A DNA stretch of 64,000 bases from Psococerastis gibbosa (Eukaryota > Arthropoda > Insecta > Psocodea > Psocidae), in the NCBI GenBank assembly GCA_963971405.1, contig OZ020484.1, forward strand, positions 52,687,151-52,751,150. Reading direction: 5' to 3'. Positions 45,877 through 58,425 of this stretch are shown one piece after another (position 1 is the first letter of the stretch; every line of letters begins with the position of its first letter). The translations under genes were made by a program, and so were the position numbers. Below the pieces are notes generated by a model. The model had not been told where the DNA came from. It ran no database searches and saw only the letters and a list, made by a program, of their open reading frames with translations.

Positions 45877-46461
45877 CTTATGGATTTTCCCACGCATCTC
45901 CTGTCTTCTCGCCACATTTCCGCTATCTTCATCCGCGTACACTAGATTCCGAAAGGCGCCTATGAACCTAGGTTCAAACACGACGCTGGGTAGCGCCAAC
46001 AGGGTGAGCTTCGCGGTGGCAGGCATGCCGCCGACGTACACGTCCGAGTTGGTCGCCAACCGCCCGAACGCGAACTCCTTGCCGCGGGACGTTCGGGTTT
46101 GCGTCGCGCCGTCCACCGTCAACGAAGTCCGTTCGCTTCTCCTCTGTACCTGCACTTTATGCCAGTGTCCGTCGTTCAAGTCTCTGCCAACTGTCAAAAT
46201 TTGAGCCCCACCCCCCAGGTTGTACCTCAGTCTGAGCGCTCCTTCCACAAGTTTGATCTCGAAGAAGTCGTACTTGCCGCCGTCGTCGGTGTAGAGGAGC
46301 ATGCCGTTGGCTTCTTCGGTTTTGAACTCAAACTCGAGGGTTCCATTGACGCCTGCGTTCCACTTGCGGAACTGCGCGAAGGAGGTCTGCGAGCCATCGA
46401 GGTGGAAGGGGGCGGCGATGTGGACTCCTAGCACGACTATGCTAACCAGAAGCCAGGCCAT
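45877..46461 (-). CDS. Nrx-1: Neurexin exon 1: signal peptide and LNS1, start codon
   Basis: 195 codons starting at ATG 46461 in the context ATCACCATGG. Residues 1-16 (MAWLLVSIVVLGVHIA) form a signal peptide. Residues about 17-185 are the first LNS domain: GTLEFEFKTEEANGMLLYTD, DGGKYDFFEIKLVEG, RLRYNLGGGAQILTVGRDL, DGHWHKVQVQRR and LLALPSVVFEPRF, closely resembling insect neurexin-1. Neurexin is a type I membrane receptor at the presynaptic side that binds neuroligins and other ligands. The donor is AAG|GTACGG after 45877, phase 0. As in vertebrate alpha-neurexins, one large exon encodes the whole LNS1. The exon is strongly GC-rich against AT-rich surroundings. Choice of the start is supported by the signal peptide and the lack of a longer in-frame extension. 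Confidence 0.96.
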
Positions 46462-46588
46462 GGTGATCGGTCAGTGTGGGGTCATGCTTTCCAACAGGTT
46501 CGGAGCGTCATGTGTACCGGTGTTGTGGAGCTTTGGGGAGGGGAACTCGGCCAAGATGTGGAATGGATTACAATCATAGTGAAATGAT
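46462..46588 (-). promoter_or_regulatory. Probable neurexin 5' UTR with splice acceptor and small upstream ORF
   Basis: On the minus strand TTCTCTTGTTTCAG ends just before 46588, a good splice acceptor, so the coding exon probably begins here and a noncoding first exon lies further right. An upstream ATG at 46577 opens a 31-codon frame ending with TGA at 46482-46484, 20 bases before the neurexin start and in another frame. Confidence 0.5.
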
Positions 46589-48194
46589 CTGAAACAAGAG
46601 AAATCACTGTAGTTTAACGAGGGGGTGTTCAAAGTGAATAGTACTTAAGAGAGGTCTGTCAATTACCAGCAAATTACGACAGTCAATTAATTATAAAGAA
46701 TGGTCGATGCCCTCTAGCAGAATTCCTATGAACTTGCTTAAATTTTGCTATGGCAAGAAATTTAATATTTATGTCATCTTCTTAGCGAACCATTAAGCGA
46801 AGTCGCATGCCAAAATTGGAAGACTTTGAGGATTGCTGTAGACAAACAACCCATTGTGAAGCGTAATAAAAAGGAAAAATATTTGCCAAGTCTGAAAGGG
46901 TTATTGTGCTTTGAAACACGGCTATTCACTGTAGATGGATTAATCAAAGACTTGGATCGATGGCACTCCGATTGCCAGCTTTGCATTTTCTTGATTTTCA
47001 ATGGATCGCTTCCGTTGTTTCAATTATTTTAAAGTTTTTGCATCCTAAATTTATCCGGAGGTTTTTCCCCCTTTTATGTTGATTTTGAATTTAACAGATT
47101 TTTTCTTATTCTGATGTCACATTCTCAAGGACTGTTTGGCAGAAACTCCCTGCATATAATCCTCCAGCTCATATTTAGTGATAACTTAGCTCCGGCAATT
47201 TCTTCTTTTACATTTTTCCACGAGTACATATATTTATTTCCAAGAAAAGAAGAAGAATGACAAGTAGAATTAAAAAACGCTAGGCAACACTAAATCCGTC
47301 GGTCTGTCCCCGTTGCGGGTGTTCAAATTAACACCTATAATTAAAGTTGTAAAATGGACTTCTAAAGAAACTCCAGTTCTTGCTGATAAACCTGCAGCAA
47401 ATGAAATTGAGCAAAGTTCAGGCATGGAATTTTCTCATATGAAACATTATGGAGAATCGAACCTCGAGTTAACAATTCACAGCGCTGTTGTTTGTTTGGG
47501 GCACACGTATACCTTCATATATGACATACCGACAGACTCGCAGGGATGAGTTTAATTTCAAATTTGAATCTGTTGTACAGAAAAACTCATTAAGTGCAAA
47601 TGATAGGCTGTACTGCGTGTATTGGGACCGACAGCGATTGAAGCGCATCCAGTTTAATTACAGATCGCCGTGCAAATGTCAAAATGCAATTACTATCTCG
47701 CAAACGGCCGGGGAAATTAAATAGTCAATCAAACCTACTTCTCTTAATGACAATATCCCATTATTCGTTTTGCCCATTTCTTGACTATATCAGTTATGTG
47801 TAAGATGCAGGGTTGTGCTGGGTACCATTATGTTACCTAAATATAATGTGTTTTCCTCAAAGTGGTAGCAGACAGCGGCTGCTTCTCCCTATTATTCAAA
47901 AAAGAAATTGTAAACACCAAAACACCTGTACTATAAAGGGTTATATGAATGGTTCAGCTGGAGCAACGGCGCTGGGAGATGAGTCCCCTTGTTCTTACTT
48001 GTATGTAATATGTAATTGTACAATCATATGATATCCTCTGGGCTCGGAAAAATAATTAGAATACTCGTGACTTCTTGGTATCTATTTCATTTTAATAAAC
48101 AAAACATAACTGGCTCTGGCGTTTTCACAATTGGACGGTCAACTTTGGGAAATTTTTAATTCATGTACGTACTTATTTTGGCGGTTAAATCAGT

Positions 48195-48410
48195 CAAGAC
48201 ATGTACAGTAGAGTAGTAGTACAGACCCCAACTTTCACCCGGAAGGTTGTTGGTTCGAGTCCCACACTTGCTACATTTTCTGGCCGTGCTTCGGAGGGCA
48301 TGTAAAGCAGGTGGCCCCGAGTCTTTCTAATACTTGAGTGTAAGAGAGGGCTTTACAGCTCTAAGTCCACCAGGTTGGTTTATTTTATTTATTTATTTAT
48401 TTATTAAAGA
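48195..48410 (+). repeat. tRNA-derived SINE family A, full copy
   Basis: In the plus direction: ATGTACAGTAGAGTAGTAG (A-box region), GTTGGTTCGAGTCCCAC (B-box), TTTTCTGGCCGTGCTTCGG, CGGAGGGCATGTAAAGC, AGAGAGGGCTTTACAGC and a (TTTA)n tail to 48410. This is the clearest forward copy. Confidence 0.85.
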
Positions 48411-49014
48411 CTATAATTTGGAGAGTTTCAAAAACAGGCATTGTTGCCTTCAGGCATGATTTATTTTCATTTAGATTTTCCACTAGTCTTTAAGAGGAAT
48501 AACCTACATCAAAGTATTGCATGCTGTTTTTTTCGTATTCCAGCTCCACGGGTCTCAGCTAAGGATCGTGATAAAACCTCCCGCATAAAAAGCACAGAAA
48601 TATTCGTAAGTAGGCCTATTTTAGAAAGCAGTCGTAAACCATGCACAGCTTATATGGCTTAATAAATTATTGCTGCTATAAAAGAATACATTTCGCATTC
48701 AGAAACTTATATATCCCATTTGTATTTTCATTTGCATCTTCTCCTCAAGATGAGCAAGTCTCAAATCGCAGATAAGGTGAAACTATGCTAGTGGGTTTCC
48801 CTTTGTAGATGGCAGTTCTTGCCGAAAGCGCCCAGGGTTTTATACTGACACCAGGCGGTTTCTTAAAGTTTATTTGTTTTATTGATTATTTGGGTTTTAC
48901 TAATTCTAATTATAGTAGTTATAACAAGTTTGGCTAAAACACTATGTTTTTATTTTGTTTGTTTATTCTTTATCCCCATCCACATAATAGTTGACTCTTG
49001 AAAAGGCTACAGTA

Positions 49015-49175
49015 CTGCGGAGAGACCCCCCGGCCCCCCTTGTACTCAGTTGTATTAATTACCTATAATATAGAACCGTTATTGCTCTGAAAATTCGTAA
49101 AACCCCAATAATTCAGCCCTATACTTTAAATATTTTCCCCCGGGGGGGGGGGGGCCTCCGGGCCCCCTTTTATAA
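49015..49175. mobile_element. Internal fragment of a hAT-like element with tandem GC-rich units
   Basis: Contains GTTGTATTAATTACC, ATTCGTAAAACCCCAATAAT and two G/C blocks, matching the tandem units of 10704-11554. No termini are recognised. Confidence 0.6.
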
Positions 49176-50912
49176 CTTAGTCCCCTTTATGGTCTCATTC
49201 TAGACTGAATTAATTTTACGACTTGCCATTTTGTAAGTGATGTAGGACATTTTTCAAGGTTCTGTTTGTTTGTGCAATAAAATTATTACCCTAAAATGAA
49301 AATTGGCTCAATTTCTCACTGTTTGCATGTTATAGCCTATTGACTAACTTCCCCTGAGTTAAGAAACCTACCAATATCGGAAGTAGCAACTGTATTTATT
49401 TTAAAATGCGCTGTTTCATTCTTGTATTTTGCCCTTTCCTCGTTCATTGCAAAAATATAACATACATAACTCGTAGGCTATGGCCTTGTGATAATTAATT
49501 ATAAATGTGATGATTGTAGTTCTCGCCTTATTGGTTGTCGGTTTTTTAATTTAATTTAACAAACCAACAAATTAGGTATCATGTTTTGTATATTATACTG
49601 TATTTTATCTTATTTAATTTAATATTATTTTTTAATGGAATATACAATTTCTGCTATTCATAAAAGTCTTACAAGTCTACATCAAATCACAAGTCCCACC
49701 TGAAAGCTTGAGACTCACGTCTAAGGATCTTGGACTACCGACATTGAGTTAATATCCATTTTTCGGTTTCAAATAATAAATTGAACGACATTTAAAATAT
49801 CAATCGGTGTTACAGAAAATAAATGAAAGGGTTGCCGTAATGGATGTTCATTTCGACAGAAAATCTGTCTGATTCTCCGCCGGTCTCCTGCACATCTCTG
49901 CTGACCATCAACTGCAGACATTTCCTTCTTTGACATCATAAATCACCAATCGATCCTCGCAGTAATCGGACATTTCTCCAGAACGAGTCTCGTAAAGTCC
50001 ACCCGCGCAAATTCTCCGGTAATATTGCCACATAAAAACGTGAGGACTATAGCTCTACAAATTTTCCGGACATATCTCTGGCAAAATAGACTTTCTTGCT
50101 CGCAAGCTCTCGCACAAGTGTAAGAAGTGTAAGAAGCGGGCTCTTCATACGGACCAGGGTGAATCATCACACGCTGTTTGCGATCTCGTTCTCCTGCGAG
50201 GGTTATCGTGCAAGAAAGTCAATTTTTTCCAAAATGTATCCACAAAATTTGTGGAGTGATTTTACCCCTTATGTATAGCTTACGAGTATGTTAGGAAATT
50301 TGGTATAGTCGTTTTATTTATTTTGTGGACATTTTATCAATGGTATGAGAATTCCCATGTTTCATCCACACGTGGAATAGAGGGGAATTTTCCTATACTT
50401 TTTCTACAATATATATCTATGACAATTATTTCCAGTGAAAGCCCTTATATTAGCTATCCTGTCTAGTAAGTTTCATTTGTACTTCCATGTAGTTACTTTC
50501 TACTTTCTTGCACACAAAAAAAAAACCATTTTCAAACAACTTTCTATTCCGTTTCATTTTGAAGCGTCCATTGTTACACCTGGAAAAGTAGGAAAGATTC
50601 ATTGCCGATTTCGATCATTTCGTTTCTGATAGGTCATGATTTTGCTGAGCCTCATCCTTATTGGTCTGGTCTCATCTTAGTCTTCGCGAACACTAGATGC
50701 TGTACGAAATCTTATCGAAAATCATTTCTGATGGATTACCAATACTTTGGAATACTATTAAATGCCGCAACACGAAAATGTTTCCGTCAGAATTAAGCGT
50801 CCAGTGGATCGTCGGAACCGTAAGCCACTCAACACGATAAGGACGTCTCATTTTAAAAGTGCAAATCAAACACCTGAATAAATTTAAAATTTACGTCAGG
50901 TAGGTTACTCAT

Positions 50913-51126
50913 CACTGCCTGTGTAGGTGGGGACTGATGGAGGACCTGACTTGCGAATCTGGACAACGACAAGACGACGGCTACCATCTCGTTTGCCATA
51001 GACTAGCGGAAGCTGTGTCCCAGACATAACTCTCAGATGCCAATGACAAGACCATCCAGGCCGCAGTGCTTTGGATCATTGTGTCGTAGGCCCGGACGGC
51101 GGGCGGACGCGTGTAGTAAGTAAGCG
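50913..51126 (+). mobile_element. 5'-truncated LINE or SINE, 214 bp, with 11-bp target duplication
   Basis: A GC-rich insert (with GGCCCGGACGGCGGGCGGAC) ending in GTAGTAAGTAAG, flanked exactly by AGGTTACTCAT (50902-50912 and 51127-51137). There is no tRNA-like promoter, so a truncated LINE is more likely. Its family is not recognised. Confidence 0.75.
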
Positions 51127-52261
51127 AGGTTACTCATTTATGTATAGGCATAGAGATTAAAGATGAACTATTCGAAATGGTATGAATAGTCGCATATATG
51201 AATATGGCCTGACGAATAAAAATTGCCATTGTCTGACTCAACGGGGAATCACCCAAAGAAAACTTTGAGATGGCGTTGTGACAAAGGCGGGGGGGGGAGA
51301 TCAATAAATAGAATGTGCTCCGCTCCTGTTAAGAGTCTCCCCCCCCCCCACCACCACTCTTCCACTTGCCGCTTCTTCCTTATCCTTTGAAAATCGCTCA
51401 CCCTTTCTGAACCTATTCTTGTTTGGTACTTGAATTAAAAACAGGCTGTATGGGTTTTAACGCTTTTTGGCTTTTCTTTGATAAGGCACACGTAAGTAAG
51501 TGGAGAGCATTAAAGGGTGGAATATTATCTATAATGTAGAAAATATTTAAAATTATTATTACTTTATTGCATAGCATAAGAGGCAATCGGACTTGGGATT
51601 AAAGTCTGGTATCTCCTAACAGTAGGCCCTAAGTACAGCATAAATGGATCATCTATGCTTGCCAGGTTTATCCTTAAATTAATTATCGGAACGCGCCTTA
51701 AATTTGCACTGGCGCTACGGCGCTACTTGTATTCTGTGATAAAAATATTCTCAGTTATAAGCTTTGAATTTAGATTTATAAAGACTAATAAAGACTTATA
51801 AAGACATAAAAAGAATCGAGCTCACAAGTAGATACATACAGTAAATCGTGGTATATTGTACATAAAATATTGGGGAGGGGGGAGCTATCAGTTTCATTCG
51901 CGGGTAGAGGCCCAAGACGACATTGGGTTCTACCAACTTACTGTTAGAAGTGCGTTGGTACATAAGTATTAATCCAAGTACTTTGTATTTATTTAAATAA
52001 AGAACACGGTTGTCAGTGTGCGCAGTAGGCTAAAGGATGCGTGTCATAAAAATAAGACCGTTAACTGTAGACCGTTGAGTTTTGTTACTTAGTCAGTGTT
52101 GCTCCGTCCTTCGTCTAGTCTTGTAAAATACCTCTTAATGTCAACAGTCAAAAGGGTTGCTGCATATAATAAAAAGTTACACGTTACAAAATAATAACGT
52201 TCATATATTATTATTTCAACCAACACATTAACTTTAACACTTACTACTTACTGTTAGTCAA

Positions 52262-52392
52262 CTCCCCTTTCCCCGAGGTGAAAGAGTCTGCCCTTAGGGT
52301 GCCTCAAGTTAACAAACAGACTCACTCCCCCCGCCAGGCTGACAGGGTTGCTTAAAGCAGAAATGCTGAAAGCAGGCGTTAGAAACACCACT
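52262..52392 (+). repeat. Interspersed repeat H, copy 2
   Basis: Reverse complement of 19780-19895, with AACAAACAGACTCACTCCCC, CCGCCAGGCTGACAGGG and GCAGAAATGCTGAAAG. Confidence 0.65.
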
Positions 52393-52930
52393 TACTACTT
52401 ATACATAAACCTTCTTACCAATCACTGTTGACCCGAACATCTGCATTATATTAGTAAATTACGTTTTACATTTTCCCATTTATACAATACCCCCTGGGGT
52501 CCCTTCAAATACGCCACTGCTACAAAAGTTGTTCATTGAAAATTATGAGGTCACATTTTCATTCAAAAGTAAACTATTCTCTTGTTAGAAGCGAATTCAT
52601 TACATGAATTAGCAGTATGCATGGCTTAGCCTTTATACAATATGATGGGAGGTGCTCATGTTATAAATTAATAATTAAATTACTTGGTTGTGATAAGGTC
52701 GAAAGTTACATTGGGTATAGCTGGTATAGCTCAGGGGTGACTTCTCACAAGTACATATAAATGAATGAAAAGTAATATACATACTGTATATATCGTGTGT
52801 TTTTGTTAAATTATACAATCAACTATCAAGTAATCAACAAATATTTCTGTCAGGAAACTAAGCACAGGAAATGATTCCAGATAGACAAAATAAAATTTTG
52901 GTAAGGCATGTATTGTATAAAAGCAACTGC

Positions 52931-53089
52931 GGCCCGATCAGGGCGATTTTAATACCGGGGATAACATAATACCCTGGTATTAAAAACACATGATAATTTT
53001 ACAATGATGGTAAGTGCTATTCAAAATTTGTTTGTTTACTGTTTTAACCCCAGGAGTAAGTTAATATAACCAATCGCCATAATCGGCCC
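52931..53089. mobile_element. Small MITE-like element, 159 bp, with 18-bp inverted ends
   Basis: The ends GGCCCGATCAGGGCGATT and AATCGCCATAATCGGCCC agree in 15 of 18 positions when inverted. Just inside the left end is a second hairpin, AATACCGGGG / CCCTGGTATT. A piece resembling its right part (TTTACCCCGGTAATAAGTTAA) lies near 243. No target duplication is evident. Confidence 0.55.
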
Positions 53090-54055
53090 ACAGAAGAAAT
53101 ATCAAGATTAAAAAAAAAAATCGGTGAAAAAAATGTGTGTGTTTGTAGACACATCTTAACTCATTGTGAATAAAATAACTTTGTAATTATTTATGAGTGA
53201 CAGTAAGTTTTACAAATTTAATAAGGAGACTATTATGTAGCCTATGTGTGACACATCATAGACTTACAATTTAATTGAAAATTTCGATCAATCAATTGCT
53301 TGGCTACACTTACGGGCTACGGCAGCCAGGAGTCAACTGGATGTAGGAAGACCACCGAGTCCTCACTCGAATCGAGTGACGGGTGGCTGAATTCACCCTC
53401 ACCCCAGAAAAACTGGAAATTCTTGTGCCTCAGTTGAGTTGTAAAATTTTTGTTGAGTTCTTAATTATTAATATTATCGTTATTGAAGGAACAAAGCCAT
53501 GTTTTATCCCAATGAGATTGCGTAATGCTTGTAAAAGTTAAAAAATGACAAATCAGATTCCAAATTTTACAAACGCACATTTTATACACAGACAGTGTAC
53601 TGTCAGTTATCGGCGGATTTACCTTTCCAACGCCTCTATGCCCGGACCTAATAGCATAACTGGCTACTGCAGAATATTCAATACACATAATAAATGAGCT
53701 CTAATTTTTAAGGATTCCACCAAATCGACGATCAGGAAACTTTAATATTTGTAAGTTTTCTCGGTCGGGATTTCAACGAAATGCATCAAAGCATTAGGTC
53801 TAAACAATCAGAAGCGACAAATCAAACAGGTATTTCCGTTTTTATGGGTTACAGCATTGTTTGCGTATTACGAAGTTACATCATTTGCCATCCACCTAAA
53901 ACTTCAACTTCTTTCAATCAATATTGTTTCATTTTTTTGTTTTTTTTTTTGTTTTGTTAAATGCAAGCACTCGTTGTCACTACAGAATTGAAAGTCGTGA
54001 AGACTGGATGACGATGCACTTGGAGCTTGTAATAATCCAAGGGGATCGAAGAACA

Positions 54056-54190
54056 GAACGGCGGTAGAAGAACATAAGAACATCCTGATTGACAAACCTG
54101 ATTTTGGCAAGAACACGCCTTCCCTACTTAAAACAGCAGTCCGAGGTACAAATTACCATCTTCGATACAAGAGGCATTTAAAGACGAAGA
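54056..54190 (+). pseudogene. LINE 3' fragment, same family as 26653-27028
   Basis: ACATCCTGATTGACAAACC, TTTGGCAAGAACACG, CTTAAAACAGCAGTC and TACAAGAGGCATTTAAAGAC align with the last 135 bases of the 26.7 kb fragment. It is too short and too decayed to assign ends. Confidence 0.6.
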
Positions 54191-55139
54191 AGGGTTTGGA
54201 GCAGTTGTTAGCATATCACCCCGGCGAGGTGGAGCCCCGAGTTCAAACCCCTTTTCCGTCCATTTTTTCATGTCCTTCTTTCTATAATTCTTAATACTGA
54301 ATTCGGAGCACTGGCTATATGAACAATAATAGGTTACAGTCTATTAAATTATGTTAAAATACTGAATTTTAGAACATTCGCACGTAAATATGCCGGATGT
54401 ATAGCCTAACCTACCTATAGAGTACAGTTGAAATTCGCCTGTTTGTATAGTGTAAACATTAACAGCACAATGTTGACTGGATCATCTGACCCGCAAGTTC
54501 CCACCCAGGCTTACACAACCAAACATTCTGTGTTTAACCATAATTGTAAACAGCCTAGTTAATGGTCATAATATGTCTTCTCTTAGATTCTGAGTAGATA
54601 TTGATGTTTTCATTTTAACCCTGCAGTTAACAATCTCGGTCAGCACTCAGCTGCATTTTGATACAACAAAATGATTCCTCCTCGTCTCTTCTACCATGTC
54701 ATTAATTCCAACACAAAGTCCCGGAAATTTGAAACTGCAAAACTCACCTTATTTCTCCGTTGCATATCTGTTCGATTAAAATCCATCCAGTCTGACAATT
54801 GATTCACCCAATCACTTAAAACCGAAAAAGGGCAGGGGGCTACATGCAGCACTTGTGTACGATATCGACCTCATACAACTGATCCATTGCGACCGTCGTT
54901 AGTTTTAGTTGCGGAAAATTCCTGTAGGGGGCAGCAACCGCGCTTGCGTTCCGACAGTCTATTGTAGTTTGAGGAAATGTATGCACGCATCGATTTCACG
55001 CCTGTTCATAATGGCTTTTGGTTTGATAAGAAAAGTTTTGAATAGGTACCGTTTTGAGTTGGTACAGTAGCATCCGGCTAGAAGGACCAATTATAGAGAC
55101 CCAGGTTTCGTTGGGTTTTACTTGACTCACCCTTACGAC

Positions 55140-55417
55140 CAGGGACGGATTCGGCTTTTGTGCGGATATAGGCACTGCCCTTGTCGCGGACATTAATAAT
55201 AATTATTGTATGTATAGGGGGGTGGGGGTATTCACTAATAAAACCTCTATTTTTTTTTAATGTTTATAATCAAAATCACCTACTTTCTTATCATGAAGTA
55301 AAATGTTATACAATATTGTTTTGTTTTTTTCATAATATGCACAAAACAAAATTGTAAAGTACGATATGGTCGGATATAGGCATTTGCCTCAGTTGACTAC
55401 TGGTAAATCCGCCACTG
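55140..55417. mobile_element. hAT-like MITE, 278 bp, with perfect 8-bp duplication
   Basis: The ends are CAGGGACGGATTCGGC and GTAAATCCGCCACTG. CTTACGAC flanks both sides exactly (55132-55139 and 55418-55425). Both arms contain CGGATATAGGCA. The interior is AT-rich and noncoding. Confidence 0.88.
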
Positions 55418-55850
55418 CTTACGACTGTGGTCTGCTGGTGGAGACGTTCGGAGGTTCGCTGTTGTTGGGGACGCTCAGCCCAGAGTGGGGAAACCACTGA
55501 AACCAAAAAACCCAGAACCCACGCAACTAAAGTATTTGTATACTATTTTTTGTATGATTATGCTGATGCAGACTGCTGCTGAATTCTTATCAGCTGACTG
55601 CCTATGCAGGGCAACTTTTCTATTTTCGAATGTTTAAAACAATAGATGTTTATTGCGCAAGTTTTACTTTGCGATGTAGGTAGCCTACGGTTTGAAAAAT
55701 AGCACTCGACGAAAATAAGAAGAAGAATGTTGGCATGAATGCCGTTAACAAATGAATCATAGAAAAAGAAAAGAATTTTTGTTTGTTAAACGTTCTTGCA
55801 CGAATAAAGGGGCGTTTCTTAGTTTCTTATTTGAGTTTGAAATTAAATTT

Positions 55851-55920
55851 AATTTTTCATTAAAATTGAGTTTTATTTTTATTTTTTACCCCCAGAACCA
55901 AACTATCAAGGGGGTGTGAC
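55851..55920 (-). repeat. Short fragment of interspersed repeat R1
   Basis: TTTTTACCCCCAGAACCAA and ACTATCAAGGGG match the middle of R1. Neighbouring R1 blocks are missing. Confidence 0.55.
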
Positions 55921-57220
55921 CTAGCGGGGTTACTGATGCTATAAAAGCGATATGGTTACTTTAATGAGATTCCCTCCTTTATTCAATTTAGGGACTCTTT
56001 TTAAAATATTTGCTTCTTGCTTATGCATTTATTTTGTACCAAAACATAACATGTAGGCTTACTGCATGTATTTACAAAACAATTTTTTTTTAAAATTAAG
56101 TTGAAAGAGAAAAACGTATTTTCGGGTAAGATGGCAGGCAACCCCCGCTTTCTTACAACGTTGATCCTCAATTAAGATAACCATATCGAACGCATGATAA
56201 AATTTACAAACTATACTCTATAGTCTTAATGTGAAGTCAAAATTCCAGCACGACGTAAAAGAGGCCACATGAGAGGTAGTTCCACCAGAGATTCCCTCAT
56301 AAAAATATCAGCCCAACTAACAAGCTGAAATCGACTGTCAGCGTAGAGATGGGAAAGACCTGAGGGAAATAAGTAAAAAATGGCAGTCCAAACCACGAAT
56401 TTCTGCGTAGGAAAAGGTCCATTGCAATATATCAGGGTCAGTGCCTTTTTTCTTTTAGAAAAAAGGGTTTGGTGTCAGAGCTGACAGCACCACTCTCCAC
56501 CCAACTTTATGAAGGCGAGAGTAAAATTCATACTTTTACGCATCCGAACTAAATGTACAATGTGTCTGGGCAAAAATTATGGGCTAAAATTTTTAAGGAA
56601 AAACCTGTTATGCAAACCTAAAATTCCACTTATGCTGTTGAGTGATTTCTAATTAATTCAGTAGGATTTGTCTTTGGACTAACGTCTTCTAGGTTAAGGT
56701 TTGAGGTTTAGGGGGTTGCTGCAATAACGCAAAACCGTACCGCTGTCAGTTTGGGGGTAGTTGCGGTGTGTGCCTGCTAACCAAACGCCAACCCTTCATC
56801 ATCCGTTTTTAAAACTAACTTTTCTGGGCTCCACTTAAATGGTGGCTGACTATTCTAAACAACGCTTTTCTTATAGAATATCTGTGTTTGGGTCTTCCGT
56901 TGCAAAAGTCTTCTTTGCTTTGTATTCGTTGTCCGCTTCAAACCCATTATTCAGCCTCTCATCTATTCCACAGTTCTTCAAAGACGTCATTCATCCATCC
57001 ATCCTACCCACAGACACTGTGGTTAGTAACAGCAATTTTCTCGCAGCCTTGCAGTGTCTGTTTACATTCCTGTCGCCAGGAGTTGATGATTTCTTGATTT
57101 TCTTCCACTTCACACTATTTTGTATTTTCCATACTTCATATTTTTTACTCTTTCATTCCCAGGAGCAAAAGCTAAAAATTAAAATTAATACACCGGTACG
57201 TTATTGTATGGCATTGATTG

Positions 57221-58425
57221 CAGTGGCGGCGCTAGAAATTTTAAGGCGGGGGGCCATGGGGGGGGGCATGACTTCTATCTGGAGGGGCCAATGAAAAAAC
57301 AAAACATTTGTCATAGGGAGTAGCATCGGCATAAATTCCCAAAATTTCTGGGGGGGGGGGGCTGTAGAACTCCAAGACATAGATTCATTACTCATTCACT
57401 TCTGAATAAGTCTGCCTAGCAAATTACCGTATATGACTTTACTATTATTTTAAAAAAAAATTTAATGTGTATGAATACATTATATAGCTTACACTAAACT
57501 ATTCAAGTTCAGTAAAACAAAAAAATTAAAAAGAAAACTATTTTTCGAAATTTTAAAAATTAAAAAATAATAGTTTTTATAAATAGACCCAAATTAGTAG
57601 GGTTTCACGCATATTATACTCTGGAGAACGGGGGGCCCGGGGGTTTTCCCCCCAGAGAAAAAAAAACTGATAAATATGGGGCCAAATTAGTGAGGTTTTA
57701 AATAAATAAATATTGAATTTTTTGTTCTATTACTAAGCCAATCTGGCGGAGTTAGGGCTGTAAAGCCCTCTCTTACACTCATGCCTCAACTAGGAAGGCC
57801 CGGGGCCGCCTGCTTTACATGCCTTCCGAAGCATGGCCAGAAAATGAAGCAAGTGTGAGACTCGAACCAACAACCTATTGGGCGAAAGTTACCACTACTC
57901 TACATGTCCTGACAATACGGATTTCGCAAGCTGTACAGTTGAAATTTTACCGACGAATAAACCTGCCATTCAGGGGAGCCTGAGGCCCCCCCCCCCCCGG
58001 AGAAAACGTTTGAATAAATAGGTCTGAAGTATTGGGGTTTTAAGCATTTTGAGTAATTAATTTTTGTGAAAGTAATTAGGCAATATGTTTTTGTTTGTTT
58101 CATGATGTATTTCATGTGAAATAAGCATACCAAGAATTAATTTCCCTTTCGTTACTGTGGATACTATGCCTTTCGCCTCCATAACGTCTTTGTCACCAGA
58201 AATCCTGGGGGTGCTACGGGTGACCCGGGGGGGGGGGGGGCTTGGCCTTATTTACGCAAACGGGGAGTAGGCATACTGTAATGGAAGTAAGTAACTTGTT
58301 ACCAGTTGTGTCGGATGTTATTTAACAAAATGTCAAATATCTCAAAAGGGGGGGGGGGGCCCCGGGGGGGCCGGAGAAACTGCTGGGGGGGCCAGGCCCC
58401 GGGCACCCCCGTAGCGCCACCACTG
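57221..58425. mobile_element. hAT-like element, 1.2 kb, with perfect 8-bp duplication and nested SINE
   Basis: The ends are CAGTGGCGGCGCTAGAAAT and GTAGCGCCACCACTG. ATTGATTG flanks both sides exactly (57213-57220 and 58426-58433). The interior contains several GC-rich units related to those of 10704-11554 (GAAGTATTGGGGTTTTAAGC near 58025) and five long G/C runs. There is no transposase. SINE A sits inside at 57697-57914. Confidence 0.88.
57697..57914 (-). repeat. tRNA-derived SINE family A, full copy inside a hAT element
   Basis: On the minus strand: ATGTAGAGTAGTGGTAAC (A-box), GGTTCGAGTCTCACACTTG (B-box), CATGCTTCGGAAGGCATG, AGAGGGCTTTACAGCCC and a (TTTA)n end. It is younger than its host element. 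Confidence 0.88.

Noticed and set aside
47313-47549. 78-codon frame starting MRVFKLTPIIKVV
   Set aside because: No recognisable motif or splice context; considered random in AT-rich DNA.
51700-52515. hAT right end near 52515 (AAATACGCCACTG)
   Set aside because: I found no matching left terminus or 8-bp duplication, so the element cannot be delimited.
56839-57294. 151-codon open frame on the plus strand
   Set aside because: It starts in noncoding sequence and ends inside a hAT element. There is no recognisable domain, and the composition (Phe, Ser and Leu) is that of AT-rich translated noncoding DNA.
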